A DNA stretch of 14,542 bases from the NCBI GenBank assembly GCA_024280585.1, contig JAJRPW010000056.1:1-14542 (forward strand), read 5' to 3'. Below, in pieces: positions 8,453 through 14,542 of this stretch. The position numbers were made by a program, and so were the translations under genes. A model generated the notes under the pieces. It was not told the origin of the DNA and did not search any database. It saw only the letters and a program-made list of their open reading frames with translations. The stretch is from Alphaproteobacteria bacterium (lineage in GTDB: Bacteria; Pseudomonadota; Alphaproteobacteria; Rickettsiales; UBA6187). The first letter of the stretch is position 1; every line of letters starts with the position of its first letter.

Positions 8453-9937
8453 ATGAACATACCCGAATATTCAGTTAGTGAAATCTCATCATCCCTAAAA
8501 AGGACAGTGGAACAGGCCTATTCTTATGTGCGCGTGCGTGGTGAAATATCAGGATTTAAACGCGCAGCATCAGGGCATTTATATATGAGTCTGAAGGATG
8601 AAAATGCTGTATTATCAGCCATTTGCTGGAAGGGCGTTGCGCTAAAATTACCATTTGATGTTGAAGATGGGCTGGAAGTAATATGCACCGGAAAAATTAC
8701 AACTTATGCGGGTATGAGTCGCTATCAACTCACGATAGAATCGATGGAACCAGCCGGCGTTGGCGCATTGATGGCTCTGTTGGAAAAGCGTAAAAAACAG
8801 CTGGCAAAAGAAGGGTTATTTGACCCGTCACGCAAGAAAAAAATCCCGTTTTTACCAACACAAATCGGCGTTATAACCTCTCCAACCGGCGCGGTTATAC
8901 AAGATATTCTGCATCGATTGCAAGAGCGTTTTCCCGTTCATGTCAAATTATGGCCAGTGCTGGTGCAAGGCGACAAGGCCGCCGAACAAATCGCCGATGC
9001 AATAAACGGTTTTAATAAAATGCAGGACAAGCCGGACCTGCTGATAGTAGCCAGGGGCGGCGGATCCATTGAAGATTTATGGTGCTTTAACGAGGAAATC
9101 GTCGTCCGCGCAGCTGCTGCGTCCGAAATCCCGCTAATCTCGGCTGTGGGTCATGAAACTGATACTACATTAATTGATTATGCCGCCGATTTAAGGGCAC
9201 CAACCCCAACGGCCGCCGCAGAACTAGCCGTGCCTGTTCGCGCAGAATTAATGGCCACAACCGATGATCTAGGGCGGCGCAACAAAGGGGCTATAACTCG
9301 CGTTTTTGAAGAAAAATATGGAATTTTATCCGGATTGGTTCGCGGCCTGCCTCGCCCTGGCCAAATTTTGGAAGAAAAAACCCAGAAACTAGATGGCATC
9401 ATAATGCGGCTTTCATCGGCTCTGCCTAATTTTTTTGAGGCTAAAAGTAATATCCTGACCGGCCTTAGCCGTGGCCTGCCAAAACCAAGCCAGATTATCC
9501 ATGAAAAACAACAGGCTCTCGCTAACTCTTCAAACAGACTGCTCAAATCCATCCCTAACCTTTTGGAATTACGCCATAAACAACTTGCCGCTATCTATTT
9601 AAAAAATCCTAAACAATTAATTGAAATATGCGAGATAAGGCTTAGAAATTCAAGTAATTATTTACAGCTAGCATTTAATAATCTTATCAAAAATAATGAG
9701 CAAAAACTGCATTTAAATATAAAACTACTCGACAGTTTTCATTATAAACGTGTTTTGGAACGTGGATTTGCTCTGGTTCGCAACAAAAACGGACTAATTA
9801 CGTCATCTGCCAACATAATGCCAGGTGAATCTGTAAAAATTGAATTTGCCGATGGTAAAAAAGATGTGATAACAACCGGTTCAAAACCAAAAAAAACCAA
9901 GAAAATACAATCAGATAACCAGGGAAGTTTATTTTAA
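8453..9937 (+). CDS. xseA: Exodeoxyribonuclease VII large subunit
   Basis: With the small subunit XseB this forms exonuclease VII, which degrades single-stranded DNA from both ends and acts in repair. The N-terminal OB fold (about 1-100) begins with the typical EYSVSEISSSLKRTVE. The catalytic domain contains GVITSPTGAVIQDIL, VARGGGSIEDLW, SAVGHETD and ADLRAPTPTAAAE. The essential positions known from E. coli are conserved as Asp151, Arg201, His234 and Asp237. Residues 287-413 form three tandem units of 43, 43 and about 41 residues, which would build the long helical arm that carries XseB. The C-terminal RVLERGFALVRN motif is intact. The 494 residues are slightly longer than E. coli XseA (456). 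xseB is not in the window. No ribosome site is visible. Confidence 0.95.
   Translation: MNIPEYSVSEISSSLKRTVEQAYSYVRVRGEISGFKRAASGHLYMSLKDENAVLSAICWKGVALKLPFDVEDGLEVICTGKITTYAGMSRYQLTIESMEPAGVGALMALLEKRKKQLAKEGLFDPSRKKKIPFLPTQIGVITSPTGAVIQDILHRLQERFPVHVKLWPVLVQGDKAAEQIADAINGFNKMQDKPDLLIVARGGGSIEDLWCFNEEIVVRAAAASEIPLISAVGHETDTTLIDYAADLRAPTPTAAAELAVPVRAELMATTDDLGRRNKGAITRVFEEKYGILSGLVRGLPRPGQILEEKTQKLDGIIMRLSSALPNFFEAKSNILTGLSRGLPKPSQIIHEKQQALANSSNRLLKSIPNLLELRHKQLAAIYLKNPKQLIEICEIRLRNSSNYLQLAFNNLIKNNEQKLHLNIKLLDSFHYKRVLERGFALVRNKNGLITSSANIMPGESVKIEFADGKKDVITTGSKPKKTKKIQSDNQGSLF
9311..9691 (+). repeat. Three tandem protein repeats inside xseA
   Basis: Residues 287-329 and 330-372 align without gaps: LSGLVRGLPRPGQILEEK against LTGLSRGLPKPSQIIHEK. 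Residues 373-413 are a more diverged copy with NPKQLIE and NSSN matching the P-x-Q-I-I and NSSN of the second unit. The period is about 129 bp. The units should be helical hairpins of the XseA stalk. Confidence 0.7.
9934..9937. other. Shared palindromic TTAA: xseA and DUF2336 gene stop codons
   Basis: TTAA at 9934-9937 gives TAA to xseA (9935-9937) and TAA to the convergent minus-strand gene (9936-9934). This repeats the arrangement seen for ddl and gmk. Confidence 0.95.
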
Positions 9938-11073
9938 TCCTCAATGCCAATCGTTGCATTATGACGAATCAGAGAAAGTATATAATCCATATTCTGCACC
10001 TCGCCTTCTTCTTCAACGCGCATCATATAGCCTTCTATCATTCGGTTTGCCATCTTTTTTGAAACGGCAAAGCCATCTTCATTTTCCAACTCTTCCTCTA
10101 AATCACGGAGAACCTGGATTAAAATCTCAGTTGCAGCAAATAAATTCATAGGCAACCCGGCTCTGGTATATACCGCCTCAAACCCTTTATTGCTCTCATC
10201 ATGCATTAATTGCCTTATATTTAAGACAGGAGCTTGAGTTATTCGCGCAACAGACACCTCAAACATATTCATATTACCCATACAAAGTGCTGAAATAGGG
10301 ATTAATTCGTCGGCAACATGTAGTTTTTGCATTAAGTCGCGGAATTTCTTATAATCCTCATCAGACGCCTTTAAACCAAGGGCTTTCATAGTAACCACAT
10401 CACGGCTATTTTTTATTTCATCACTGATTTGACTAAATTCATCTTTATGCTTTTCCCCTAATTTTTCGTATAAAGCGTCAGAAATCTTCGTAGTTAAGGT
10501 TTCTATCACAGATATAGGAAGCGTGTGCCTGCCAACCATAGCATTCATCACATCTTCTTTATCTGCAAACTCGTTGGCTATTTTCATATAGCTTTTTTCT
10601 GAAACGGCGGCCTTTTCATTTTTTAGTAAGGAATCCACGACCTCCTCACTTTTACTTTCAACCAGTGCTCCTGAAATATCCTCAGACACCTCATCCCTAT
10701 TGGAAACGGCCACAAGTTTTTTTACATCTTGCGTACTTTCAATTATGTCTATCAAATCCGCATCGCTCAGAACTTCTGAAAATTCCAATACCGGAAGCGA
10801 AACTTCCTGAACATCCTCAGAAAGGCTTTTAACCACATCCGCAGGAATTGTACTAATATTTTTTATGGATTCCGCCAGAGTTTTCCGCATTTGCACCTCG
10901 GTATCTTTGACCAATGATCTGAAAAGATACTCAATAATCTTCATTTGATCGTCATCAAACCCACCACTGCTATAAAATTCAGCAATTTTTTTGGTCACAT
11001 CCATCCTCTTTTCCAAAGGACTTTTCAAAAGATGGCGTATATCCTCAAGTGATAAACCAATATTCTTAGACAT
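9934..11073 (-). CDS. DUF2336-type protein of unknown function
   Basis: This is a 379-residue soluble, acidic and largely helical protein without signal peptide or membrane segment. The N-terminal half reads as short helical repeats, with lines such as DVVKSLSEDVQEVSLPVLEF and SDADLIDIIES that I recognise as characteristic of DUF2336 proteins of Alphaproteobacteria. The family resembles HEAT-like repeat proteins, and no biochemical activity is established to my knowledge. The remaining part (about 190-379) is also helical and contains NMNMFEVSVARIT and an acidic segment DLEEELENEDG. The start at 11073 has AGTAGG five bases upstream. It stands alone, converging on xseA, with a 215-bp upstream region that carries a CtrA-type box. 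A cell-cycle or envelope role would be inference only. Confidence 0.72.
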   Translation of the reverse strand: MSKNIGLSLEDIRHLLKSPLEKRMDVTKKIAEFYSSGGFDDDQMKIIEYLFRSLVKDTEVQMRKTLAESIKNISTIPADVVKSLSEDVQEVSLPVLEFSEVLSDADLIDIIESTQDVKKLVAVSNRDEVSEDISGALVESKSEEVVDSLLKNEKAAVSEKSYMKIANEFADKEDVMNAMVGRHTLPISVIETLTTKISDALYEKLGEKHKDEFSQISDEIKNSRDVVTMKALGLKASDEDYKKFRDLMQKLHVADELIPISALCMGNMNMFEVSVARITQAPVLNIRQLMHDESNKGFEAVYTRAGLPMNLFAATEILIQVLRDLEEELENEDGFAVSKKMANRMIEGYMMRVEEEGEVQNMDYILSLIRHNATIGIED

Positions 11074-11120
11074 ATAAACCTACTGTTTATTAAGCTTTCT
11101 AGAACTAAATCTGCTAGCGA

Positions 11121-11207
11121 CTATACATCGTCGTCCGCGGGTCTCATAAAATTCACGTAGTTAGATACGCTAAAAATTTTTTCGCCCTTGACTCCTTGTA
11201 TACTCAT
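11121..11207 (-). CDS. Possible 28-codon small ORF in the DUF2336 gene leader
   Basis: An ATG at 11207 opens a 28-residue frame ending in TAG at 11121, rich in charged and polar residues (start MSIQGVKGEK, end FMRPADDDV). It lies 47 bases upstream of the DUF2336 start on the same strand. There is no clear ribosome site. Past the TAG the same frame stays open into the DUF2336 start region. It could be a leader peptide, a decayed gene end, or chance; chance is a serious possibility at this length. Confidence 0.2.
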   Translation of the reverse strand: MSIQGVKGEKIFSVSNYVNFMRPADDDV

Positions 11208-11245
11208 TAGAATATTCAGTTCTAGTTGAATAAGTGTAACAATAA

Positions 11246-11264
11246 ATGGTTAATAAATGGTTAA
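11246..11264 (-). promoter_or_regulatory. CtrA-type binding site (TTAA-N7-TTAA)
   Basis: On the minus strand, TTAA at 11264-11261 and TTAA at 11253-11250 are separated by exactly seven bases (CCATTTA). Each TTAA is followed by CCATTTA, giving two direct copies of TTAACCATTTA with an 11-bp period. TTAA-N7-TTAA, often with TTAACCAT, is the established binding consensus of the alphaproteobacterial cell-cycle regulator CtrA. The site is about 180 bases upstream of the DUF2336 start. Confidence 0.6.
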
Positions 11265-11288
11265 CAAAGCTCTGATATCAAGCCCTTG

Positions 11289-12026
11289 TCACTGGTGAGC
11301 CTCCTTCTGCTCATTTAAAACCAATAAAACGGATTTTTTTATAATATTTTTTATATTAAGAAGCAGCTCCTTCCTCGAATTACTGTTAATATCCCGTAAT
11401 TCAATATCAGGAAAACTAACAGCTTCGCCCTTTTTTAGCCATAATATTTTTTCAGCCGAAATAAATTTGCCATTCTTTATATGCAACTTTTTGATAAATA
11501 GTTGTTTTTTGGCAACAGGTGGCTTCGCAGGCACTATACTTTCCGGATCGTCGCTTAAGGCTTCTATACCATCTCCTATTAAAGAAACTCCTCTACCTAT
11601 AGTATTTTTTAGCACCGCGCCAACGCCGCCTATTATCGCTCCTGTAGATTTTTTGCCGATCTCTCCCACCACAGTTCCGAATCCTATTTCACCTAAATTA
11701 TATGTGATTTCCGGGTTTCTAATAATAATTTCATTTATAATCACCTCAGACTCAGTTATAGTTGTAACCTCCGGAAATATCTCAATAATATTCAACTTAT
11801 ATTTATTTTGGAAGCCAGAATTATCTTCCTTGGATATATTAAGATTTTTCAGCATAATTCCGGATGGATATAACGATAAACCAACGCTCCCTAACGTTAC
11901 TTCACTATTTAGTTTTTCACCCACGATTAACACAATTTTTTCTTTGATTACAGATTTTGCAATAAAATACCCGCAAACAAGTACTACCAGGATAATAACT
12001 ATATTTTTAAGAAGCTTATAAATCAT
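11289..12026 (-). CDS. Short AsmA-like membrane-anchored protein
   Basis: The 245-residue protein starts with a short basic stretch and one transmembrane helix (about 7-23, IVIILVVLVCGYFIA), then a mostly periplasmic beta-rich body. The segment EKLNSEVTLGSVGLSLYPSG followed by IMLKNLNIS matches the start of AsmA-like proteins, which carry lipid through the periplasm or affect outer-membrane assembly. The centre is glycine-rich (GAIIGGVGAVLKN) and the tail is basic and helical. At 245 residues it is far shorter than full AsmA/TamB proteins (500 or more), so lipid-bridge function is doubtful. I chose the ATG at 12026, preceded by AAGAG, over a TTG at 12047. It overlaps the end of yciB by 11 bases, suggesting coupled translation. 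Confidence 0.6.
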   Translation of the reverse strand: MIYKLLKNIVIILVVLVCGYFIAKSVIKEKIVLIVGEKLNSEVTLGSVGLSLYPSGIMLKNLNISKEDNSGFQNKYKLNIIEIFPEVTTITESEVIINEIIIRNPEITYNLGEIGFGTVVGEIGKKSTGAIIGGVGAVLKNTIGRGVSLIGDGIEALSDDPESIVPAKPPVAKKQLFIKKLHIKNGKFISAEKILWLKKGEAVSFPDIELRDINSNSRKELLLNIKNIIKKSVLLVLNEQKEAHQ

Positions 12027-12576
12027 TTTTCTCTTTTGATTCTTCAATCATATTCCTCTTTAAAAACGGCACCTGAGTTATCATAAACATTATTGTAATA
12101 GGAAGCATACCGAATACTTTAAATTTTACCCAAAAATCCGTATCAAAATTACGCCATACAATCTCATTTGTACCAGCTAAAAACAGAAAAAGCACAGCCC
12201 AGCGTAAGGAAAATTTAAGCCAGGCATCGTCATTCATATGCAACGCGCCATCGAATAAATATTTCAGCAACCCTTTTTTCTTAATAAAGCCGCCTAGCAA
12301 AATCACAGCAAATAATATATTCACCAAAGTCGGCTTGATTTTAATAAAAAATTCATCACCGTTAAAAACCGTTAAACCACCAAAAATTCCTAATATAATA
12401 GCAGAAGCCAAAGGCATTATAGGAATTCTTTTTTCCAAATAATACACAATTGATACGGAAAACAAAGTCGCAATAATCAAAACACCCGTCGCCGGAATCA
12501 AACCGTAAAATTTATAAGCCACAAAAAACAGCAGCAACGGCCCCATCTCAGAAAAAAACTTCACTTTTTGACTCAT
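12016..12576 (-). CDS. yciB: YciB/IspZ inner-membrane septation protein
   Basis: This is a 186-residue integral membrane protein with five or six hydrophobic helices (for example GPLLLFFVAYKFYG, GVLIIATLFSVSIVYYL, VNILFAVILLGGFI, WAVLFLFLAGTNEIVW). The FFSEMGPLLLFFVAYKF opening, the phrase IKIKPTLVN, and ALHMNDDAWLKFSLRWA followed by FWVKFKVFG are strong family signatures. YciB (IspZ/intracellular septation protein A) is linked to envelope integrity and cell division, though its exact mechanism is unsettled. Length agrees with E. coli YciB (179). It begins 4 bases after the stop of the TRAP binding protein without a clear ribosome site, which suggests translational coupling in the operon. Confidence 0.93.
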   Translation of the reverse strand: MSQKVKFFSEMGPLLLFFVAYKFYGLIPATGVLIIATLFSVSIVYYLEKRIPIMPLASAIILGIFGGLTVFNGDEFFIKIKPTLVNILFAVILLGGFIKKKGLLKYLFDGALHMNDDAWLKFSLRWAVLFLFLAGTNEIVWRNFDTDFWVKFKVFGMLPITIMFMITQVPFLKRNMIEESKEKNDL

Positions 12577-12580
12577 AATT

Positions 12581-13678
12581 TTAACCGTTTTTGCGCTCTT
12601 TCATAAATCCCAATTCGGCGTAAGGAGCCATATCAACTGAGTATTTACGGTATTTTTCATAAGACTCATAAATACGTTTTTCAATCGCGCCATCATTTGC
12701 AACATCCGCAACAACCCCCTTGGCCGTATCAAAAAAGGCCTTTAAAACATCCGCCGGATACTGCCTTATATCAACTTTATGCTTATATTTTAAAGACTGA
12801 AATGCGCGCACATTATTAGCATGATACTCCGCCATCATCACATCATTTTCAGCCGCACAGGCAACTTTCACGATTTTCTGCAAATTCTTCGGCAATTTAT
12901 CAAATTCCTTTTTATTAATCATCAATTCCAATGTAGGACCGCCCTCTTGAAAAGCCGGGCCATAGTAATATTTCGAGACTCTGTGAAACCCGAGCGACAT
13001 ATCATTCCACGCCCCGACCCACTCCAAAGCGTCGATAACCCCCGACTGCATTGCTGTAAACAACTCTTGCGGCGGAATCACCTGAGCACTACCGCCAAGT
13101 TTTGTTAACACTTCACCAGCCAAACCCGGCATCCGCATTTTCAAACCTTTTAAATCATTTTTCGAATTAATTTCCTTATTAAACCAACCACCCATTTGAC
13201 AGCCAGTATTGCCGGCAGGAAAGGCTATAAGCCCAAACTGCGCGTATAACTCATCCCAAAGTCTTTTACCGCCACCAAAATAAAGCCAGCCATTTTGCTC
13301 CTGCGCCGTCAAACCTCCTGGAACACCGCAAAAAAACGCCGCTCCCCTGCTCTTACCCAGCCAATAATAAGGCGCGGCATGTCCCATTTGCGCCGTACCT
13401 TGAGAAACCGCATCAAAAACGCCCATTGCCGGCACCAACTCCCCGCCGCCATAAACCTTAATTTCCAGCTTTCCATCCGATAGATCAGTAATTCTTTTCG
13501 CCAGCCGAATCGCGCCGGTACCAAGACCAGGCAGCACTTTTTGCCAGGTCATGACCATTTTCCACTGGCGTTTACCGGATGCTATCGCGGGCATTGGAAA
13601 ATTAAACGTGGCCGCCGCAGCTCCCGCCGCAACCGCTGAGGTTAAAAAAGCCCTGCGTTTTATTTGATTATTTTTCAT
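12581..13678 (-). CDS. TRAP transporter substrate-binding protein, TakP-like, Tat-exported
   Basis: This is a periplasmic solute-binding protein of the DctP/TakP group (365 residues), which hands carboxylate substrates such as 2-oxo acids to a DctQM membrane pair. A twin-arginine signal (IKRRAFLTSAV) is followed by an alanine-rich helix and a likely cleavage after AIA (31-33). Family signatures include GGLTAQEQNGWLYFGGG, FPAGNTGCQMGGWF, LKGLKMRMPGLAGEV with the substrate-carboxylate arginine Arg182, and ALEWVGAWNDMSLGFH. The resemblance to Rhodobacter TakP suggests a 2-oxo acid or similar monocarboxylate, but the ligand is not provable by reading. AGGAAAAGGA makes a strong ribosome site. No dctQ or dctM is in the window; the upstream neighbour is instead an SLC13 permease 16 bp away. 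Confidence 0.9.
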   Translation of the reverse strand: MKNNQIKRRAFLTSAVAAGAAAATFNFPMPAIASGKRQWKMVMTWQKVLPGLGTGAIRLAKRITDLSDGKLEIKVYGGGELVPAMGVFDAVSQGTAQMGHAAPYYWLGKSRGAAFFCGVPGGLTAQEQNGWLYFGGGKRLWDELYAQFGLIAFPAGNTGCQMGGWFNKEINSKNDLKGLKMRMPGLAGEVLTKLGGSAQVIPPQELFTAMQSGVIDALEWVGAWNDMSLGFHRVSKYYYGPAFQEGGPTLELMINKKEFDKLPKNLQKIVKVACAAENDVMMAEYHANNVRAFQSLKYKHKVDIRQYPADVLKAFFDTAKGVVADVANDGAIEKRIYESYEKYRKYSVDMAPYAELGFMKERKNG

Positions 13679-13694
13679 ATTTTCCTTTTCCTAG

Positions 13695-14542
13695 CTAAAG
13701 CCCAAAAAACCAGTGTGCGAATAATGTATATGTAACCCACATAATAATTGCAAGAGGCAAACCGGCACGCATAAAATCAGAAAATTTATGATGCCCCGGC
13801 CCCATTACAAGCAAATTCGTCTGATAACCAATCGGTGTGATAAAAGAACAATTGCAAGCAAATATCACCGCAAAAATGAACATTTCAACAGGAACATTTA
13901 ACTCCACAGCTAACTCAACCGCAATCGGTGTAAATAAAACCGCACTGGCATTATTACTCAAAACATTCGTTACGGCGACCATAATCAAAAATAATATCGA
14001 CATTACCACTATCGGCGCAGCCCCATCCAGCGCAGAAATTAGTAAATGACTTAAATATGAGGCACCACCTGTTGCCTGTAAAGCAGCACCAAGCGCCAGC
14101 GATGCCGCAACAATCAACACAACCTGGCTATCAATAGCCCGCCGTGCCTGCCTTAAATTCAAACACCCGCTAATAATTGACGCTGTAGCCCCGGCAAATG
14201 CAGAAATCGCAATCGGCACAATATCAAACGCCGCAAGTGTAACTACTGCAGCCAAAATAACACCGGCCTGCTTGGCTTTACTACCCGAATGAATCTCTTC
14301 TGTAGACCACTCCAGCAGCAATAAATCCTTACTTTCCTGCAGCGCCATTATATCTTTTCTCTTGCCCAAAACCAGCAAAACGTCACCAGCAGCAAGGCGT
14401 ATTTCCGATACACGCGAGCGAATTATTCTCGATTCACGCTGAATTCCCAGCACCACAGAATTATGCCTGTGATGAAACCCGACCTGCTCCAAATTACGCC
14501 CGATCATCCTCGAAGTCGGAGTAATTATAACCTCAGCCATCG
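13695..14542 (-). CDS. SLC13/DASS family permease with RCK_C domain, N-terminus outside window
   Basis: The minus-strand frame is open from the window edge to TAG at 13695, giving 282 codons of a C-terminal half; family members have about 590 residues. The first 70 residues form an RCK_C (TrkA_C) domain (RMIGRNLEQVGF, GDVLLVLGKRKDI). After a linker come hydrophobic helices: AGVILAAVVTLAAF, VVLIVAASLALGAALQ, VMSILFLIMVAVTNVLSNNAS, MFIFAVIFACNCSF and LPLAIIMWVTYTLF. The sodium/substrate-type motifs SNNAS and TPIGYQTN are intact. These transporters move sulfate, dicarboxylates or related anions, often with sodium. RCK_C-bearing members include SAC1/SLT-like sulfate permeases, so sulfate is possible but unproven. 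It leads the minus-strand operon. Confidence 0.9.
   Translation of the reverse strand, partial: MAEVIITPTSRMIGRNLEQVGFHHRHNSVVLGIQRESRIIRSRVSEIRLAAGDVLLVLGKRKDIMALQESKDLLLLEWSTEEIHSGSKAKQAGVILAAVVTLAAFDIVPIAISAFAGATASIISGCLNLRQARRAIDSQVVLIVAASLALGAALQATGGASYLSHLLISALDGAAPIVVMSILFLIMVAVTNVLSNNASAVLFTPIAVELAVELNVPVEMFIFAVIFACNCSFITPIGYQTNLLVMGPGHHKFSDFMRAGLPLAIIMWVTYTLFAHWFFGL

Larger units (their letters stand above)
11074..11288. promoter_or_regulatory. Upstream region of the DUF2336 gene
   Basis: This 215-bp gap lies between the end of the AsmA-like gene and the DUF2336 start, both on the minus strand. It holds a CtrA-type box (11246-11264), an 8-bp palindrome TGATATCA (11273-11280), an A5T6 tract (11172-11182), a GANTC methylation site (11190-11194), and an 8-bp inverted repeat CTAGAACT (11099-11106) / AGTTCTAG (11218-11225) that would enclose about 110 bases of leader. 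I could not pick a confident -10/-35 pair on the minus strand. Confidence 0.5.

Noticed and set aside
11190..11194. GANTC (CcrM methylation) sites near the DUF2336 and hemA promoters
   Set aside because: A five-base site with one free position occurs about once per 256 bp by chance, so one in each region is not informative.
11188..11216. Plus-strand TTGACT-17-AATATT promoter-like pair
   Set aside because: It would point into the 3' end of a minus-strand gene with no plus-strand gene downstream, and its -10 is poor. An antisense RNA cannot be excluded, but nothing supports it.
11467..12021. 184-codon plus-strand ORF opposite the AsmA-like gene
   Set aside because: The product is a low-complexity hydrophobic/proline-serine sequence with no domain, and it mirrors the minus-strand gene, which has a sensible anchor, family-like segment and operon position.
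1..14542. Mobile elements, CRISPR arrays, toxin-antitoxin, restriction or defence genes
   Set aside because: No transposase, integrase, spaced repeats or defence-type domains are seen; all sizable genes are housekeeping, transport or envelope genes.

Overview
The window looks like chromosomal DNA from a free-living, AT-leaning (roughly 40% GC by eye) alphaproteobacterium. Four things point there. A C4-pathway 5-aminolevulinate synthase (hemA) is present. A DUF2336-type protein, from a family concentrated in Alphaproteobacteria, is present. A perfect TTAA-N7-TTAA CtrA-type box lies upstream of that gene. MutS, CysI and the TakP-like TRAP binding protein also read as proteobacterial, and partly alphaproteobacterial, family members. 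I cannot name the genus. No phage, insertion sequence, CRISPR array, tRNA, rRNA or recognised defence system is visible.

Layout, left to right. 1-1621 (minus) is most of cysI, the sulfite reductase hemoprotein, cut at its C-terminus by the window edge. A divergent intergenic region, 1622-1865, separates it from a plus-strand run: mutS (mismatch repair, start preferred at 1866), then hemA-murB-ddl. The last three are tightly spaced or overlapping and form a likely transcription unit for heme and peptidoglycan precursors. gmk (minus) converges on ddl. The two stop codons share the same four bases, TTAA. gmk and xseA diverge from a short region carrying an 8-bp tandem repeat and a consensus TATAAT placed so that xseA mRNA would be nearly leaderless. 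xseA converges on the DUF2336 gene, again on a shared TTAA. The DUF2336 gene has a 215-bp upstream region with the CtrA-type box, an A/T-tract and a possible 28-codon ORF.

11289-14542 is a minus-strand cluster, read right to left: the C-terminal half of an SLC13/DASS permease with an RCK_C domain, a Tat-exported TakP-like TRAP solute-binding protein, yciB (septation/inner-membrane protein) and a short AsmA-like membrane-anchored protein. Spacings of 16 bp, 4 bp and an overlap suggest one operon.

Most genes are ordinary housekeeping genes. The points worth a second look are regulatory or organisational: the CtrA-box/DUF2336 unit, the repeat-built xseA promoter, the repeated TTAA stop sharing, an orphan TRAP binding protein, and a murB-ddl pair detached from the division/cell-wall cluster. 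I did not find a convincing undescribed multi-gene system. No gene-free stretch exceeds 300 bases; the largest are 1622-1865 and 11074-11288, both described.
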